The notes beneath the pieces were generated by a model. That model ran no database searches. It was given only the letters and a program-made list of their open reading frames with translations, and was not told the DNA's origin. A stretch of 64,000 nt of DNA from Ruegeria halocynthiae. GTDB lineage: Bacteria > Pseudomonadota > Alphaproteobacteria > Rhodobacterales > Rhodobacteraceae. Of the stretch, positions 28,112 to 37,092 are shown piece after piece. Location of the stretch: contig NZ_FNNP01000001.1 in NCBI RefSeq assembly GCF_900106805.1, positions 744,001 to 808,000 on the forward strand, written 5' to 3'. Each line of letters begins with the position of its first letter. Position 1 is the first letter of the stretch. The translations under genes were made by a program, and so were the position numbers.

Positions 28112-29266
28112 ATGAGCAACGCAATAAAAGGGCTGGCCGCCGCACTAAGTTTGTCGGCAACCATGGGCTTAGCACAGACCCAAGGCGTCACCAATGATGA
28201 GATCGTAATCGGTTCGGTCAACGATCTGAGCGGTATATTCGCGGCTGTCGGTGTACCCGCCACCAAGGGCGCTAACGTGGTGTTCGACCGCGTGAATGCA
28301 GCGGGCGGCGTTCACGGGCGCAAAATCCGCTATGTGGTCGAAGACAACGGCTATCAGATGCCGCGCGCGATGCAGGGGTACAACAAGCTGCTGAACCGCG
28401 ACAAGGTGTTTGCCATGTTGCAATCATTGGGAACGCCTATGAATCTGGCCGGGTTCAAGCTGCTGGACCCGAAAGGGATTCCCAACGTCGCCCCTCTGAC
28501 CGCTGCGCGGCAAATGCTGCAGGAGCCGGTGAAGAACAAGTTCACCTCGTTCTCGACCTATTACGATCAGGCGCGGATCGGGGTGAAGTATCTGAACGGT
28601 GAGTTCGGATCGCAAACCGTCTGCACCATGTATCTGCCCACCGATTTTGGCGCGGAAATCCTTGAAGGCAGCAAAGCCGGGGCCGAAGAGGCTGGCATCA
28701 CCTTTGGCACAGAAACGACCCATAAACCCGACGAGACAGATTTCGTGGGCTCTCTGAGCAAGCTCAAAGAGGAAGGCTGCGATATCGTTACGATGGCTTT
28801 GGGCGTACGTCAGGCGATCACAGTTGTTGGAACGGCCAAGAAAATGGGCCTTGAGGATATGAAGTTCCTCGGCACCTCGGCCAGCTTCCTAACCGTCGTG
28901 GCGCAGGTTCCGGGTGGCGTAACAGATGGGTTCTATGCCGCCGCGTCGTGGCTGGATCTGTGGGCACGCGCCGAAGAACCCGCCCCGGCAGCTTTTATCG
29001 CGGAATACAAAGAGGCCACGGGTGAGGATCCGGTCGGTTTCTCGATGCTGGGCTATTCAGCCGCCGAGATGATGGTCAAAGCGCTTGAGGCCGCAGGCCC
29101 CGACCTATCCCACGAAAGCTTTATCGCTGCGATGGAGTCGCTGGACTACAAGGATGAGCTGGTTGGCAACCAGATCACCTATGGGCCCGACGACCATCAG
29201 GGCGCGGATACTGTCTTTGTCAGCGTCGTAGAAAATGGTGCGTGGAAGCTGGTTTACGAAGAGTAA
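28112..29266 (+). CDS. ABC transporter substrate-binding protein (LivJ/LivK-like, HAAT family)
   Basis: This 384-residue periplasmic binding protein has a signal peptide (cleavage near residue 22 in MGLAQTQG). The HAAT pattern is IVIGSVNDLSGIFAAVGVPA, then VNAAGGVHGRKIRYVVEDNG. GGAGG precedes the start. Solutes bound by close relatives range from branched amino acids to aromatic acids, amides and urea. The linked acyl-CoA synthetase favours a carboxylate that is later made into a CoA ester. This gene ends the operon; a two-way terminator follows. Confidence 0.92.
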   Translation: MSNAIKGLAAALSLSATMGLAQTQGVTNDEIVIGSVNDLSGIFAAVGVPATKGANVVFDRVNAAGGVHGRKIRYVVEDNGYQMPRAMQGYNKLLNRDKVFAMLQSLGTPMNLAGFKLLDPKGIPNVAPLTAARQMLQEPVKNKFTSFSTYYDQARIGVKYLNGEFGSQTVCTMYLPTDFGAEILEGSKAGAEEAGITFGTETTHKPDETDFVGSLSKLKEEGCDIVTMALGVRQAITVVGTAKKMGLEDMKFLGTSASFLTVVAQVPGGVTDGFYAAASWLDLWARAEEPAPAAFIAEYKEATGEDPVGFSMLGYSAAEMMVKALEAAGPDLSHESFIAAMESLDYKDELVGNQITYGPDDHQGADTVFVSVVENGAWKLVYEE

Positions 29267-29285
29267 GCAAATCAGCAATGCAAAG

Positions 29286-29315
29286 AAAAAGGGCTCGCAG
29301 TTGCGAGCCCTTTCT
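29286..29315. terminator. Bidirectional intrinsic terminator
   Basis: AAAGGGCTCGCA and TGCGAGCCCTTT form a stem of up to 12 bp. TTTCT follows on plus and a run TTTTTCTTT follows on minus. It serves both the transporter operon and the convergent rplM-rpsI pair. Confidence 0.9.
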
Positions 29316-29334
29316 AATTCGTAGTCTGTGGCGA

Positions 29335-29826
29335 TTAACGCTTTGAGAACTGGAACGAACGACGCGCTTTGCGCTTACCGTATTTCTTACGTTCCACAAC
29401 GCGGCTGTCGCGGGTCAGGAAGCCAGCGGCTTTCAGTGCGCCACGCAAGCTGGGGTCGTACAGTTGCAGCGCTTTCGAGATGCCGTGCTTGACTGCACCG
29501 GCCTGACCGGTCAGGCCACCGCCCTTAACGGTTGCAACAACGTCGAACTCACCTTCAACACCAGCAATCTGGAACGGCTGGCGCAGGATCAGCTGCAGAA
29601 CGGGGCGCGCAAAATACACGTCCTGATCTTTGCCGTTTACGGTGACTTTGCCGGAACCCGGCTTGATCCAAACGCGGGCAACAGCGTCTTTACGCTTGCC
29701 GGTGGCGTAGGAGCGGCCCAGTTCGTCACGTACGGGTTCGCGCACGATGACTTCTTCGGCCACGGCTTCAACGCCTGCAACGGCGCTCAGCTCTTCGAGA
29801 GTATTGATCTGATCAGCCATGGTCAT
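29335..29826 (-). CDS. rpsI: 30S ribosomal protein S9
   Basis: S9 (163 residues) carries an acidic N-terminal extension (1-33) common in this group. The core follows with [20 protein letters not shown], then [17 protein letters not shown], and the decoding-centre tail [10 protein letters not shown]. Its ATG overlaps the rplM stop by one base, with GGAGCTA as ribosome binding site. Confidence 0.97.
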   Translation of the reverse strand: MTMADQINTLEELSAVAGVEAVAEEVIVREPVRDELGRSYATGKRKDAVARVWIKPGSGKVTVNGKDQDVYFARPVLQLILRQPFQIAGVEGEFDVVATVKGGGLTGQAGAVKHGISKALQLYDPSLRGALKAAGFLTRDSRVVERKKYGKRKARRSFQFSKR

Positions 29827-30284
29827 TAGCTCCGGGTGTTTTTCTTGTTCATGGATGCAACATCCAGAACTTCGGGCGCTTGCGCCTCATGAGGATGCTC
29901 GGCACCGGCATAAACGCGCAGGTTCGTCATAACCTGACGCGACAGGCGGTTACCCGGCAGCATACGCTTGACCGCCTGGGTCACGACACGCTCGGGGTGC
30001 TTGCCTTCAAGGATTTGCTGCTTGGTGCGCGATTTGATGCCGCCCGGGTGACCAGTGTGCCAGTAGAAGTTCTCTTCGCGCTTCTTGCCGGTCATCTGGA
30101 TTTTGTCAGCGTTGATCACGATGACATTGTCGCCCATGTCCATGTTGGGAGTGAACGACGGCTTGTGCTTGCCACGCAGACGCATGGCGACGATCGAAGC
30201 AAGACGGCCCAGAACTACGCCCTCGGCGTCGATCAGGATCCATTTCTTGTCGATGTCTGCAGGTGTTGCAGAAAAAGTTTTCAT
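29826..30284 (-). CDS. rplM: 50S ribosomal protein L13
   Basis: L13 (152 residues) begins [20 protein letters not shown]. It has [33 protein letters not shown] and [20 protein letters not shown]. The gene is first in the usual rplM-rpsI pair and has a good promoter about 70 bases upstream. Confidence 0.98.
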   Translation of the reverse strand: MKTFSATPADIDKKWILIDAEGVVLGRLASIVAMRLRGKHKPSFTPNMDMGDNVIVINADKIQMTGKKREENFYWHTGHPGGIKSRTKQQILEGKHPERVVTQAVKRMLPGNRLSRQVMTNLRVYAGAEHPHEAQAPEVLDVASMNKKNTRS

Positions 30285-30350
30285 GGCAGGATAGTCCTGT
30301 TTGATGTGAAAGACCGCCCCGTGGCGGAGCGGCCCGAATTCGATGGAGGG

Positions 30351-30379
30351 GGTTTAGACCTACTCGTTATGCAGGTCAA
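30351..30379 (-). promoter_or_regulatory. Predicted promoter of rplM-rpsI
   Basis: On the minus strand TTGACC (30374-30379) and TAAACC (30351-30356) lie 17 bases apart, giving a leader of about 60 bases. Confidence 0.62.
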
Positions 30380-30523
30380 TACACGTGAACTAGATTTAAT
30401 TACGCAAAATCAGTGCTTTATAAAATAGGTATTATTTTACCCCACAATTTCACATGTCATATCCAACTTTAAGAAGTTCAGGCGTAACTCACTCATCAAT
30501 TTCAACAAGTGCCGGAGGTTACA

Positions 30524-30889
30524 ATGCAAGAATTAAACCAAGTAATTGCCGCTTATGGTGCAGCATGGCGGGAAACAGAGCCGAACAAACGGCTAGAGCT
30601 GCTTAACCAGTGTTTTGCTGAAACTGCTCACTACGTGGATCCAACCGCTGAGGTATCCGGCAGAAATCAACTGTCTGACCATATCGGAGCGGTTCTGAAA
30701 GACACGCGAGGACGCGTTGAGCTTACCAGCGCGCCCGCCTCACACCACGATGTGGTTCACTTCACCTGGCATATGGTTGCGCCTGATGGGTCGATCATGG
30801 TTGCTGGACATGACTTCATTCGTCTTGATATCGACGGCAAGATTGCACATCTTGCAGGTTTTTTTGGCGATCCCGTCTCGTTGAATTAG
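30524..30889 (+). CDS. NTF2-like/SnoaL-like small protein
   Basis: This 121-residue single-domain protein has the NTF2-like pattern: an opening helix (VIAAYGAAWRETEPNKRLEL), LLNQCFAETAHYVDPTAEVS, and a closing strand HDFIRLDIDGKIAHLAGFFG. The fold serves enzymes and binding proteins alike; no reaction can be assigned. ATG 30524 follows GGAGG with an 8-base gap, while GTG 30509 lies before the Shine-Dalgarno. It converges on the MocR gene, with three bases between the stop codons. Confidence 0.8.
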   Translation: MQELNQVIAAYGAAWRETEPNKRLELLNQCFAETAHYVDPTAEVSGRNQLSDHIGAVLKDTRGRVELTSAPASHHDVVHFTWHMVAPDGSIMVAGHDFIRLDIDGKIAHLAGFFGDPVSLN

Positions 30890-30892
30890 CAG

Positions 30893-32296
30893 TTAGACGC
30901 TTATTTGCTCGGGTGGATTATCCAACAGTGCTCGCAGACGCAGCATGGCATCTTCGAATTTGCCCAGCGAGACATGCCCGTTCACAGCAATGCGGACCGC
31001 ATTCGGTGCCCTGCCGTCTCGGAGCGCGAATTCGTCGGCAGATCGCAATTGAATACCTTCACGTTCAGCCGCGCGACTGAACGCGGCAGAACGCCAACCC
31101 GAAGGCAAATGCAGCCAAACAAAGGGAATCTCGGAATCCCAATTCAGATCGAATCCGCCCAGGGCATTTACAGCGACCCGCACATATTCCCCCATTTTGA
31201 CGCGAACATCCCGTGCAAGTTGCCTCGCATCCGGGTGCCCTAACAGCAACCGCGTCAGTTCGGCCAAAGGCTGGGCCAATCCGAAGTATCCGTATTCGGC
31301 GGATCGGCGCAGATCTACACTCCGTTCCCTTGGCGCAATCGCGAAGCCGACGCGCAGCGCCGGCGTCAGGGTCTTGGAAATTGAGGAAACATGCCAACCC
31401 CGCTCGGGTGCCAAAGCACGATAGCTGGGTGCGCGGGCCTCGCCCATGCGATAGCAATCATCTTCGATGATCTGCAATTCATACTTGCGCGCGATCTCGA
31501 CAACTTCTTTACGTCGCTCTAACGGAGAATGCCCGCCCGTCGGGTTTTGCACCTCGGGTGAGACACAGATGGCCTGTGCCTTTGTTTGCCTGAGGATGTG
31601 ATCCAGAGCTTCGGGGCTGATACCCCATTTGTCCATCTTTACCCCGACAATCTCAGCACGCATCAACTCACCTGCCCGCCGGAAGCCAGCGTAGGACAAG
31701 TCTTCAACCAGAACGACTGGTTTCGCATCTCTCAGAACGGTCTGGAAAACAACGCAAATTCCACTTTGCCCACCGTGTGTCAGTACAATATCATCTGCAC
31801 TCAACGAACCGAGCGGGAGATCAGACAACCAGTCGGCCACGACCTGGCGAACCGGCTGATAGGCGTCTCGGGTGGGATAGTTCATGAACATCCGCGGATC
31901 ACCTTTTGCAACCTTTTCAAGGCATTCGCGGATCAATGTCACCTGCCCCACGTCTGGCAGGCGGGGACTAAACAGGCTTACGTTGGACTCATATTTGTCG
32001 TCCCTCAGATGCAGCTGCCGCGACCAGACATCATCCAAAATGGGCGATCGCGGTGGGGCAACAAATGTACCACGTCCAACCTCAGCTTGTAGTAAGCCTT
32101 CATTGGTTAAAATCGTATATGCCCTCGCGACCGTGCCGGGCGTTATTTTTAGTCGGTACGCTAAATCCCGCACCGGAGGCAGTTTCTTTCCAACTTCCAG
32201 CGCTTTGTTTTCTATTGCTTTTCGGATCGTGTCGGCGACCAGAGTATACTTTGGACCTTTGGATTTCGGTAGCGCCTCTGGCCAAATTGTATCCAT
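30893..32296 (-). CDS. MocR-type transcriptional regulator (GntR HTH plus aminotransferase domain)
   Basis: The 467-residue protein has an N-terminal winged helix of the GntR type (residues 17-80: LPPVRDLAYRLKITPGTVAR, then AYTILTNEGLLQAEVGRGTF). A fold-type I aminotransferase-like domain follows, with PLP-binding Lys in SSISKTLTPALRVG. MocR proteins are regulators that sense PLP adducts of amino compounds. It diverges from a DUF1127 gene with 98 bases between starts, and three copies of an ATTGTAT-type motif lie at its own start and in that spacer. Confidence 0.9.
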   Translation of the reverse strand: MDTIWPEALPKSKGPKYTLVADTIRKAIENKALEVGKKLPPVRDLAYRLKITPGTVARAYTILTNEGLLQAEVGRGTFVAPPRSPILDDVWSRQLHLRDDKYESNVSLFSPRLPDVGQVTLIRECLEKVAKGDPRMFMNYPTRDAYQPVRQVVADWLSDLPLGSLSADDIVLTHGGQSGICVVFQTVLRDAKPVVLVEDLSYAGFRRAGELMRAEIVGVKMDKWGISPEALDHILRQTKAQAICVSPEVQNPTGGHSPLERRKEVVEIARKYELQIIEDDCYRMGEARAPSYRALAPERGWHVSSISKTLTPALRVGFAIAPRERSVDLRRSAEYGYFGLAQPLAELTRLLLGHPDARQLARDVRVKMGEYVRVAVNALGGFDLNWDSEIPFVWLHLPSGWRSAAFSRAAEREGIQLRSADEFALRDGRAPNAVRIAVNGHVSLGKFEDAMLRLRALLDNPPEQISV

Positions 32297-32379
32297 TACA
32301 ATTCTTCCTTTGATTTCGACACAATATTGAATGTATCAAAATAGTGTACCGAGCATATTACTTTGTGTCAATACAATTT
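32284..32379. promoter_or_regulatory. Candidate MocR operator region
   Basis: Three related 12-mers occur: AAATTGTATCCA (32284-32295), TGAATGTATCAA (32328-32339) and, inverted, TCAATACAATTT (32368-32379). An inverted pair GACACAA (32318-32324) and TTGTGTC (32363-32369) overlaps them. Such repeats in a divergent spacer fit the binding style of MocR dimers. Confidence 0.45.
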
Positions 32380-32394
32380 GAAAGGATACCTAAG

Positions 32395-32622
32395 ATGACA
32401 CGCGCAATGCACAACCCCGCCCTCTTGCTGCTGAACGCCAGCCCTCGGCTGCCGCTGATCGCCGCGCTGGCCGTGCGGTTTGCGGCGATTGTCACACAGT
32501 GGGAACAACGCCGCCGCAGCCGCCTAAATTTAGGCAGGTTGGATGACAGGCTGCTTCGTGATGTCGGACTGACCCGACATCACGCCGATGCCGAAGTAAG
32601 CCGTTACTTCTGGATGAAATAG
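32395..32622 (+). CDS. DUF1127 (YjiS-like) small protein
   Basis: The 75-residue protein ends in the DUF1127 motif LGRLDDRLLRDVGLTRHHAD, rich in Arg and Leu. A hydrophobic stretch (PLIAALAVRFAAIV) precedes it. Small DUF1127 proteins in other alphaproteobacteria affect RNA turnover and phosphate or stress responses, but no role can be fixed here. AAGGA lies before ATG 32395. Its spacer with the MocR gene suggests MocR control. A strong terminator follows. Confidence 0.85.
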   Translation: MTRAMHNPALLLLNASPRLPLIAALAVRFAAIVTQWEQRRRSRLNLGRLDDRLLRDVGLTRHHADAEVSRYFWMK

Positions 32623-32657
32623 TTTATCCCCAGTCCCATTTTTTGGGACCTCTTCCT

Positions 32658-32684
32658 GGCCGGGGCTTGTCCCCGGCCCTTTTT
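32658..32684 (+). terminator. Intrinsic terminator after the DUF1127 gene
   Basis: GGCCGGGG (32658-32665) and CCCCGGCC (32671-32678) form an 8-bp GC stem followed by CTTTTT. It overlaps the 3' end of the convergent thioesterase gene. A smaller GTCCCA/TGGGAC hairpin precedes it. Confidence 0.9.
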
Positions 32685-33126
32685 ATCCAAACGCTGCTGC
32701 CTCGGACCCTACGGGAGGAATGGAATACGTCAGGCTGGCCCGCGCGACAGGTTTGTCCGAGCCATCAGAGTACATCAGCACATCCCCGACAGCCAAAGTT
32801 CGCCCCAATTTCAGTAACCTGCATTCTGCAATCATGTCCGCTCCGCCTTCGGGTTTGCGCAGAAAGTCCATCGAACTGCTGGTTGTAACTGCCAGAGATT
32901 GCCGCCCCTTGCGCGCCAGAACCATCGCATAAACGCAGACATCGGCTAGCCCGAACATGGACGGCCCTGACACGGTGCCGCCCGGCCGCAGATGGCGATC
33001 CTCCACCTTCAGGCGCATGGTGATCGCAGTCTCAGTCAGATCCTCCACAACAAAGTCCTTGTGAACCTGCGGAAAAACCTGCGCCAGATACTCAGTCAAC
33101 TCTTGTTTGTTCAGCGCTAATGACAT
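32683..33126 (-). CDS. PaaI-family hotdog thioesterase
   Basis: The 147-residue protein has a single hotdog domain with RPGGTVSGPSMFGLADVCVY, the substrate and active-site region, then TTSSSMDFLRKP. It likely hydrolyses aryl- or acyl-CoA. It is divergent from the crotonase-like gene, with 58 bases between starts. No phenylacetate genes are near, so paaI is not assigned. Confidence 0.86.
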   Translation of the reverse strand: MSLALNKQELTEYLAQVFPQVHKDFVVEDLTETAITMRLKVEDRHLRPGGTVSGPSMFGLADVCVYAMVLARKGRQSLAVTTSSSMDFLRKPEGGADMIAECRLLKLGRTLAVGDVLMYSDGSDKPVARASLTYSIPPVGSEAAAFG

Positions 33127-33184
33127 GCTTCCCCTCCTGCCTCTGTCCGCCTAGAGTTGGCCCGAACGCCAGCAGGAGGGCAAG

Positions 33185-33970
33185 ATGGCAATTCTGGAAC
33201 GTAGCGACACAGGCGCCATAACACGTCTTACAATGAACTCGCCCGAGCGATTGAACGCGCTGAGCGACGAAATGCTGGCGGCACTGCAGGCCGAATTTGA
33301 CGCATTGCGTGAAGACAGCTCAATTCGTGCTGTCATTCTCTCAGGGTCCGGTAAGGCCTTTTGCGCCGGGCACGATCTGAAACAAATGACGCAGGGCCGA
33401 CAGGCCAGCGACGGGGGGCTTTCCTACTTTCAGGACCTTTTCGACCGATGTGCCCGAATGATGATGTCGATTCAGTCCCTGCCCCAGCCTGTAATCGCAC
33501 AAACGCATGGCATCGCCACCGCCGCCGGATGCCAATTGGTTGCAACCTGCGATCTGGCCATCGCGGCCGAAGGGACGCGGTTTGGCGTAAACGGCGTGAA
33601 TATCGGCTTGTTCTGTTCAACGCCGATGGTGGCGTTAAGTCGGAATATATCGCGAAAACAGGCATTTGAGATGTTGACGACCGGCGACTTCATTACCGCC
33701 GAACGTGCGGCTGAGCTGGGCCTGATCAATCGGGCCGTCCCCAAAGAGCAACTGGAAGAGGAAACAAACGCGCTGGCCGAGAAGCTGGCAACCAAGTTAA
33801 GCAGTGCGGTAAAAATAGGAAAAGGTGCTTTTTATCAGCAGCTTCCGATGCCTGTTGACCAAGCTTATGCCTATACCGCCGAAGTAATGGCACAGAATAT
33901 GATGGATCGGGATACCGAGGAAGGCATAAGTGCCTTTATTGAAAAACGCCCGCCTGATTGGCGTCAGTGA
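33185..33970 (+). CDS. Crotonase-superfamily protein lacking both catalytic glutamates (ECHDC3-like)
   Basis: This 261-residue protein has a crotonase fold: oxyanion-hole segments KAFCAGHDLKQM (about 57-68) and THGIATAAGCQLVATCDLAI (about 107-126). The two Glu residues used by enoyl-CoA hydratase (rat Glu144 and Glu164) correspond by alignment to Q117 and G137. Ordinary hydration is therefore unlikely; a thioesterase, isomerase or inactive role is possible. The same change occurs in the ECHDC3 group. It is divergent from the PaaI-type gene. Confidence 0.85.
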   Translation: MAILERSDTGAITRLTMNSPERLNALSDEMLAALQAEFDALREDSSIRAVILSGSGKAFCAGHDLKQMTQGRQASDGGLSYFQDLFDRCARMMMSIQSLPQPVIAQTHGIATAAGCQLVATCDLAIAAEGTRFGVNGVNIGLFCSTPMVALSRNISRKQAFEMLTTGDFITAERAAELGLINRAVPKEQLEEETNALAEKLATKLSSAVKIGKGAFYQQLPMPVDQAYAYTAEVMAQNMMDRDTEEGISAFIEKRPPDWRQ

Positions 33971-34221
33971 CGCAATTATTTTATACATTTTTGCCTACTG
34001 TTCGCATTTTTTCACTTTTCAAAAGGGCGACACTGTGGCAAAGCTGGGACAAGGCCAAGGCCTTGATACACTTTTGGGTCGCCGTGGGCGGAAGGTCCCT
34101 CCAGCCTGGTTTCTCTCACCGGCGCAGACATCCCCGCAGCGGCGACCCCAAGACTCCACCCGAAAAATAAGCTGATATCTGTGCATTGCGCATGGCGTTG
34201 CTCTGCCCTATTTGGCAGCGC

Positions 34222-35562
34222 ATGACAGACAAATTGCATATCGTGGGCGGCGGCATGGCCGGGTCCGAGGCCGCATGGCAGGCGGCGGAAATGGGCGTGG
34301 ATGTTGTGATCCACGAAATGCGACCCAACGTGGGCACTTTTGCGCACCAAACCGGCAATCTGGCCGAAATGGTGTGTTCGAACTCGTTCCGTTCAGACGA
34401 TGATGAACAGAACGCCGTCGGATTGCTTCACTGGGAAATGCGCACTGCAAACGGACTGATCATGTCCACTGCCGATCGCCATCGCCTGCCAGCCGGCGGC
34501 GCGCTTGCGGTTGATCGTGATCCATTTGCCGAATCCGTCACCGCCAGGCTGAACGCCCACCCCCGGATCTCGGTCACAAGTGAGGAAGTCACCTCACTGC
34601 CCGAAGACGATCACTGGATTTTCGCCACCGGGCCGCTGACCTCGCCAGATTTGGGTCAGGCCATTCAAGCCGCGACAGGTGCTGACGCACTGGCCTTTTT
34701 CGACGCAATCGCGCCGATCGTCTATGCCGACAGCATTGATATGGACAAAGCCTGGATGCAGTCCCGCTATGACAAAGGTGAGACCGAGGAAGAACGCACG
34801 GCCTACCTCAACTGCCCAATGGATCGTGATCAGTACGAAGCGTTCATTGATGCGCTGCTGGCAGCGGATAAGACCGAGTTCCACGAAGGCGAAACGGCAG
34901 GCTATTTTGATGGTTGCCTGCCGATTGAGGTTATGGCCGAGCGTGGCCGAGAAACTCTGCGCCACGGCCCGATGAAACCTGTTGGTCTTACCAATCCGCA
35001 TCAACCGGATGTTAAGTCCCATGCGGTCGTACAACTGCGCCGCGATAATGCCTTGGGCACTTTGTTCAATATCGTCGGCTTTCAAACCAAGATGAAGTAT
35101 GGCGCTCAGACTGATGTGTTCCGAATGATACCAGCGCTGGAAAACGCCAGCTTTGCGCGCTTGGGCGGTATTCATCGCAATACATTCATCAACTCTCCGA
35201 CCTTACTGGATGAGCAGATGAGGCTGAAATCACAGCCGAATATCCGCTTTGCAGGTCAGATCACCGGGGTAGAAGGGTATGTAGAAAGCGCCGCGATGGG
35301 TCTGCTGGCGGGGCGTTTGGCTGCCGCTGAGATTCAGTGTCGCACCCTGCCCGATGTGCCGCAGGACAGCGCCATGGGCGCGTTGATCCATCACATCACG
35401 GGCGGCGCCGAAGCCAGGACGTTCCAGCCAATGAACGTGAACTTCGGCCTGTTCCGTCCGGTCGATGGCCTGAAAGGCGGACGCCGGGGTCGCAAGGATC
35501 GTTACAAAGCCTATACAGATCGGGCGAAAGCCGTCTGGAGCGACTGGGTAAAGCAGTGTTGA
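34222..35562 (+). CDS. trmFO: tRNA uridine-54 C5-methyltransferase, folate/FAD-dependent
   Basis: TrmFO (446 residues) makes ribothymidine at tRNA position 54 using methylenetetrahydrofolate. The FAD loop is [32 protein letters not shown] holds a conserved Cys, and [10 protein letters not shown] is near the C-terminus. ATG 34222 fits the family start; ATG 34192 would add ten residues. The spacer upstream (33971-34221) shows no clear promoter. Confidence 0.95.
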   Translation: MTDKLHIVGGGMAGSEAAWQAAEMGVDVVIHEMRPNVGTFAHQTGNLAEMVCSNSFRSDDDEQNAVGLLHWEMRTANGLIMSTADRHRLPAGGALAVDRDPFAESVTARLNAHPRISVTSEEVTSLPEDDHWIFATGPLTSPDLGQAIQAATGADALAFFDAIAPIVYADSIDMDKAWMQSRYDKGETEEERTAYLNCPMDRDQYEAFIDALLAADKTEFHEGETAGYFDGCLPIEVMAERGRETLRHGPMKPVGLTNPHQPDVKSHAVVQLRRDNALGTLFNIVGFQTKMKYGAQTDVFRMIPALENASFARLGGIHRNTFINSPTLLDEQMRLKSQPNIRFAGQITGVEGYVESAAMGLLAGRLAAAEIQCRTLPDVPQDSAMGALIHHITGGAEARTFQPMNVNFGLFRPVDGLKGGRRGRKDRYKAYTDRAKAVWSDWVKQC

Positions 35563-35600
35563 CTGGACGCCCCGCCCGGCCTGCGCCTAACATGTAAGGT

Positions 35601-36215
35601 ATGAGTAACAAGTTTCTGAAAGACACATACAATCTGCGCACTGCGCGGGACACCCATGACCACTACCAGAAATGGGCGACCTCTTACGACGAAGATGTCG
35701 GTGATCACGGCTATGTCACTCCGGATCGTGTGGCGGCGGCGCTTGGGTCTTTTGTTTCTGATGCTGAGGTCCCGGTGTTGGACTACGGATGTGGGACCGG
35801 GTTGTCCGGTGTGGCGTTAAGCAAGGCCGGGTTCCGCGTGATCGATGGAATGGATCCGACGCTCGCAATGCTGGAAGGTGCTGCCGCCAAAGGTGTCTAT
35901 CGCAAACTGATCAGCTTTGACGTCACCGACCCGGAACCGATCGAGGCTGGCTCCTACTCTGCCATCACATCAATCGGTGTAATCGGCGTTGGCGCGGCCC
36001 CGCCTGAAACCTTCGATCTGCTCATGAACGCGCTGCCCCGTGGTGGGTATCTGGCCTTTTCCTTCAATGACCACACGTTGTCCGAACCTGCCTATACCGA
36101 GCGGCTTAACGACTGGCTGGACATGGGGTATGCAAGATTGTTATTTCGCGAGCATGGCCCGCATCTACCTGGAATGGACATGAAATCTGACGTTTACGTT
36201 GTTGAAAAAGCGTGA
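35601..36215 (+). CDS. Class I SAM-dependent methyltransferase
   Basis: This 204-residue protein has motif I VLDYGCGTGLSGVALSKAG, an acidic motif II (DGMDPTLAMLE) and GGYLAFSFND. The N-terminal segment YDEDVGDHGYVTPDRVA resembles Williams-Beuren (WBSCR27-like) methyltransferases. The methyl acceptor is unknown. The last four bases overlap gluQRS, so they are probably co-translated. Confidence 0.85.
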   Translation: MSNKFLKDTYNLRTARDTHDHYQKWATSYDEDVGDHGYVTPDRVAAALGSFVSDAEVPVLDYGCGTGLSGVALSKAGFRVIDGMDPTLAMLEGAAAKGVYRKLISFDVTDPEPIEAGSYSAITSIGVIGVGAAPPETFDLLMNALPRGGYLAFSFNDHTLSEPAYTERLNDWLDMGYARLLFREHGPHLPGMDMKSDVYVVEKA

Positions 36216-37057
36216 CTTTCACAACTCGATTTGCACCATCTCCGACAGGCCCACTGCATTTGGGGCACGCTTATTCAGCGCTTCTAGCATATGATTTTGC
36301 GCAGTGTGCGGCGGGCATCTCCCATTTGCGGATAGAGGATATCGATCAATCCCGGTCACGCCCCCATTGGGAAGCCCAAATTTTCGATGACCTGCATTGG
36401 CTTGGCCTAAGCTGGCCGCAACCGGTGGTGCGCCAGTCAGAACGGCTACCGCGATACCGTCGGGCCCTCGAAACACTGATCAATATGGGACTGGTCTATC
36501 CTTGCAGGTGTAAGCGCACCGATATCGAGACTGCCGCTGGGGCTCCTCAGGAGGGTGTGCCACAATTTGGGCCGGACGGGCGCATCTATCCCGGAACCTG
36601 CCGTGAGCGCACTTTGTCGGATGCAGCCCCTGATGATGTTCTGCGCCTAGATATGCAAAAGGCCGTAAAAACATCTAACCTGCGAACATTCAATGAAACC
36701 GGAGCGACCCATTCAGGAACCCATGCTCTTAATATTGACGCCCTTCTGGGCACTGTGGGCGATATCGTTCTCGTCCGGCGCAATATGGGCAGTTCTTACC
36801 ATTTATCCGTTGTCGTTGACGATGCGGATCAGAATATCACGCATGTCGTGCGTGGCGAAGACCTGTTCGAAGCCACGCAGATACATGTCTTGTTACAAGG
36901 CGTGCTTGGGGTACCGACGCCGGTCTACCATCACCACAAGCTGATCCGGGACGCGGCCGGCAAACGGCTGGCAAAGCGCGATGACGCGCGTGCAATCTCG
37001 CTATATCGGCAACAGGGTGCCTCACCTACAGAGATCAGAGAGATGGTTGGTCTTTGA
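36212..37057 (+). CDS. gluQRS: Glutamyl-Q tRNA(Asp) synthetase
   Basis: The 281-residue enzyme resembles the catalytic half of glutamyl-tRNA synthetase without the anticodon domain. It glutamylates queuosine in tRNA-Asp. RFAPSPTGPLHLGHAYSALL holds the HLGH motif, and GKRLAKRDDARA replaces KMSKS. A zinc-site Cys/Tyr region (VYPCRCKRTDIE) is present. It overlaps the methyltransferase gene by ATGA-type coupling. Confidence 0.95.
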   Translation: MTFTTRFAPSPTGPLHLGHAYSALLAYDFAQCAAGISHLRIEDIDQSRSRPHWEAQIFDDLHWLGLSWPQPVVRQSERLPRYRRALETLINMGLVYPCRCKRTDIETAAGAPQEGVPQFGPDGRIYPGTCRERTLSDAAPDDVLRLDMQKAVKTSNLRTFNETGATHSGTHALNIDALLGTVGDIVLVRRNMGSSYHLSVVVDDADQNITHVVRGEDLFEATQIHVLLQGVLGVPTPVYHHHKLIRDAAGKRLAKRDDARAISLYRQQGASPTEIREMVGL

Positions 37058-37077
37058 CCAGAGTATAGTCAAAGACT
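37049..37077. terminator. Hairpin between gluQRS and hisI
   Basis: GTCTTTGAC (37050-37058) pairs perfectly with GTCAAAGAC (37068-37076), with an extra G-T pair outside. It spans the gluQRS stop and separates two convergent genes. The T-run is missing, so termination is plausible but unproven. Confidence 0.45.
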
Positions 37078-37092
37078 GCATAACAAGTAGCC

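Noticed and set aside
34035..34175. GTG-initiated 46-codon frame before trmFO with AAGGG upstream
   Set aside because: It has no recognisable domain, an Arg/Pro/Gln-rich composition like translated spacer, and no promoter or conserved partner.
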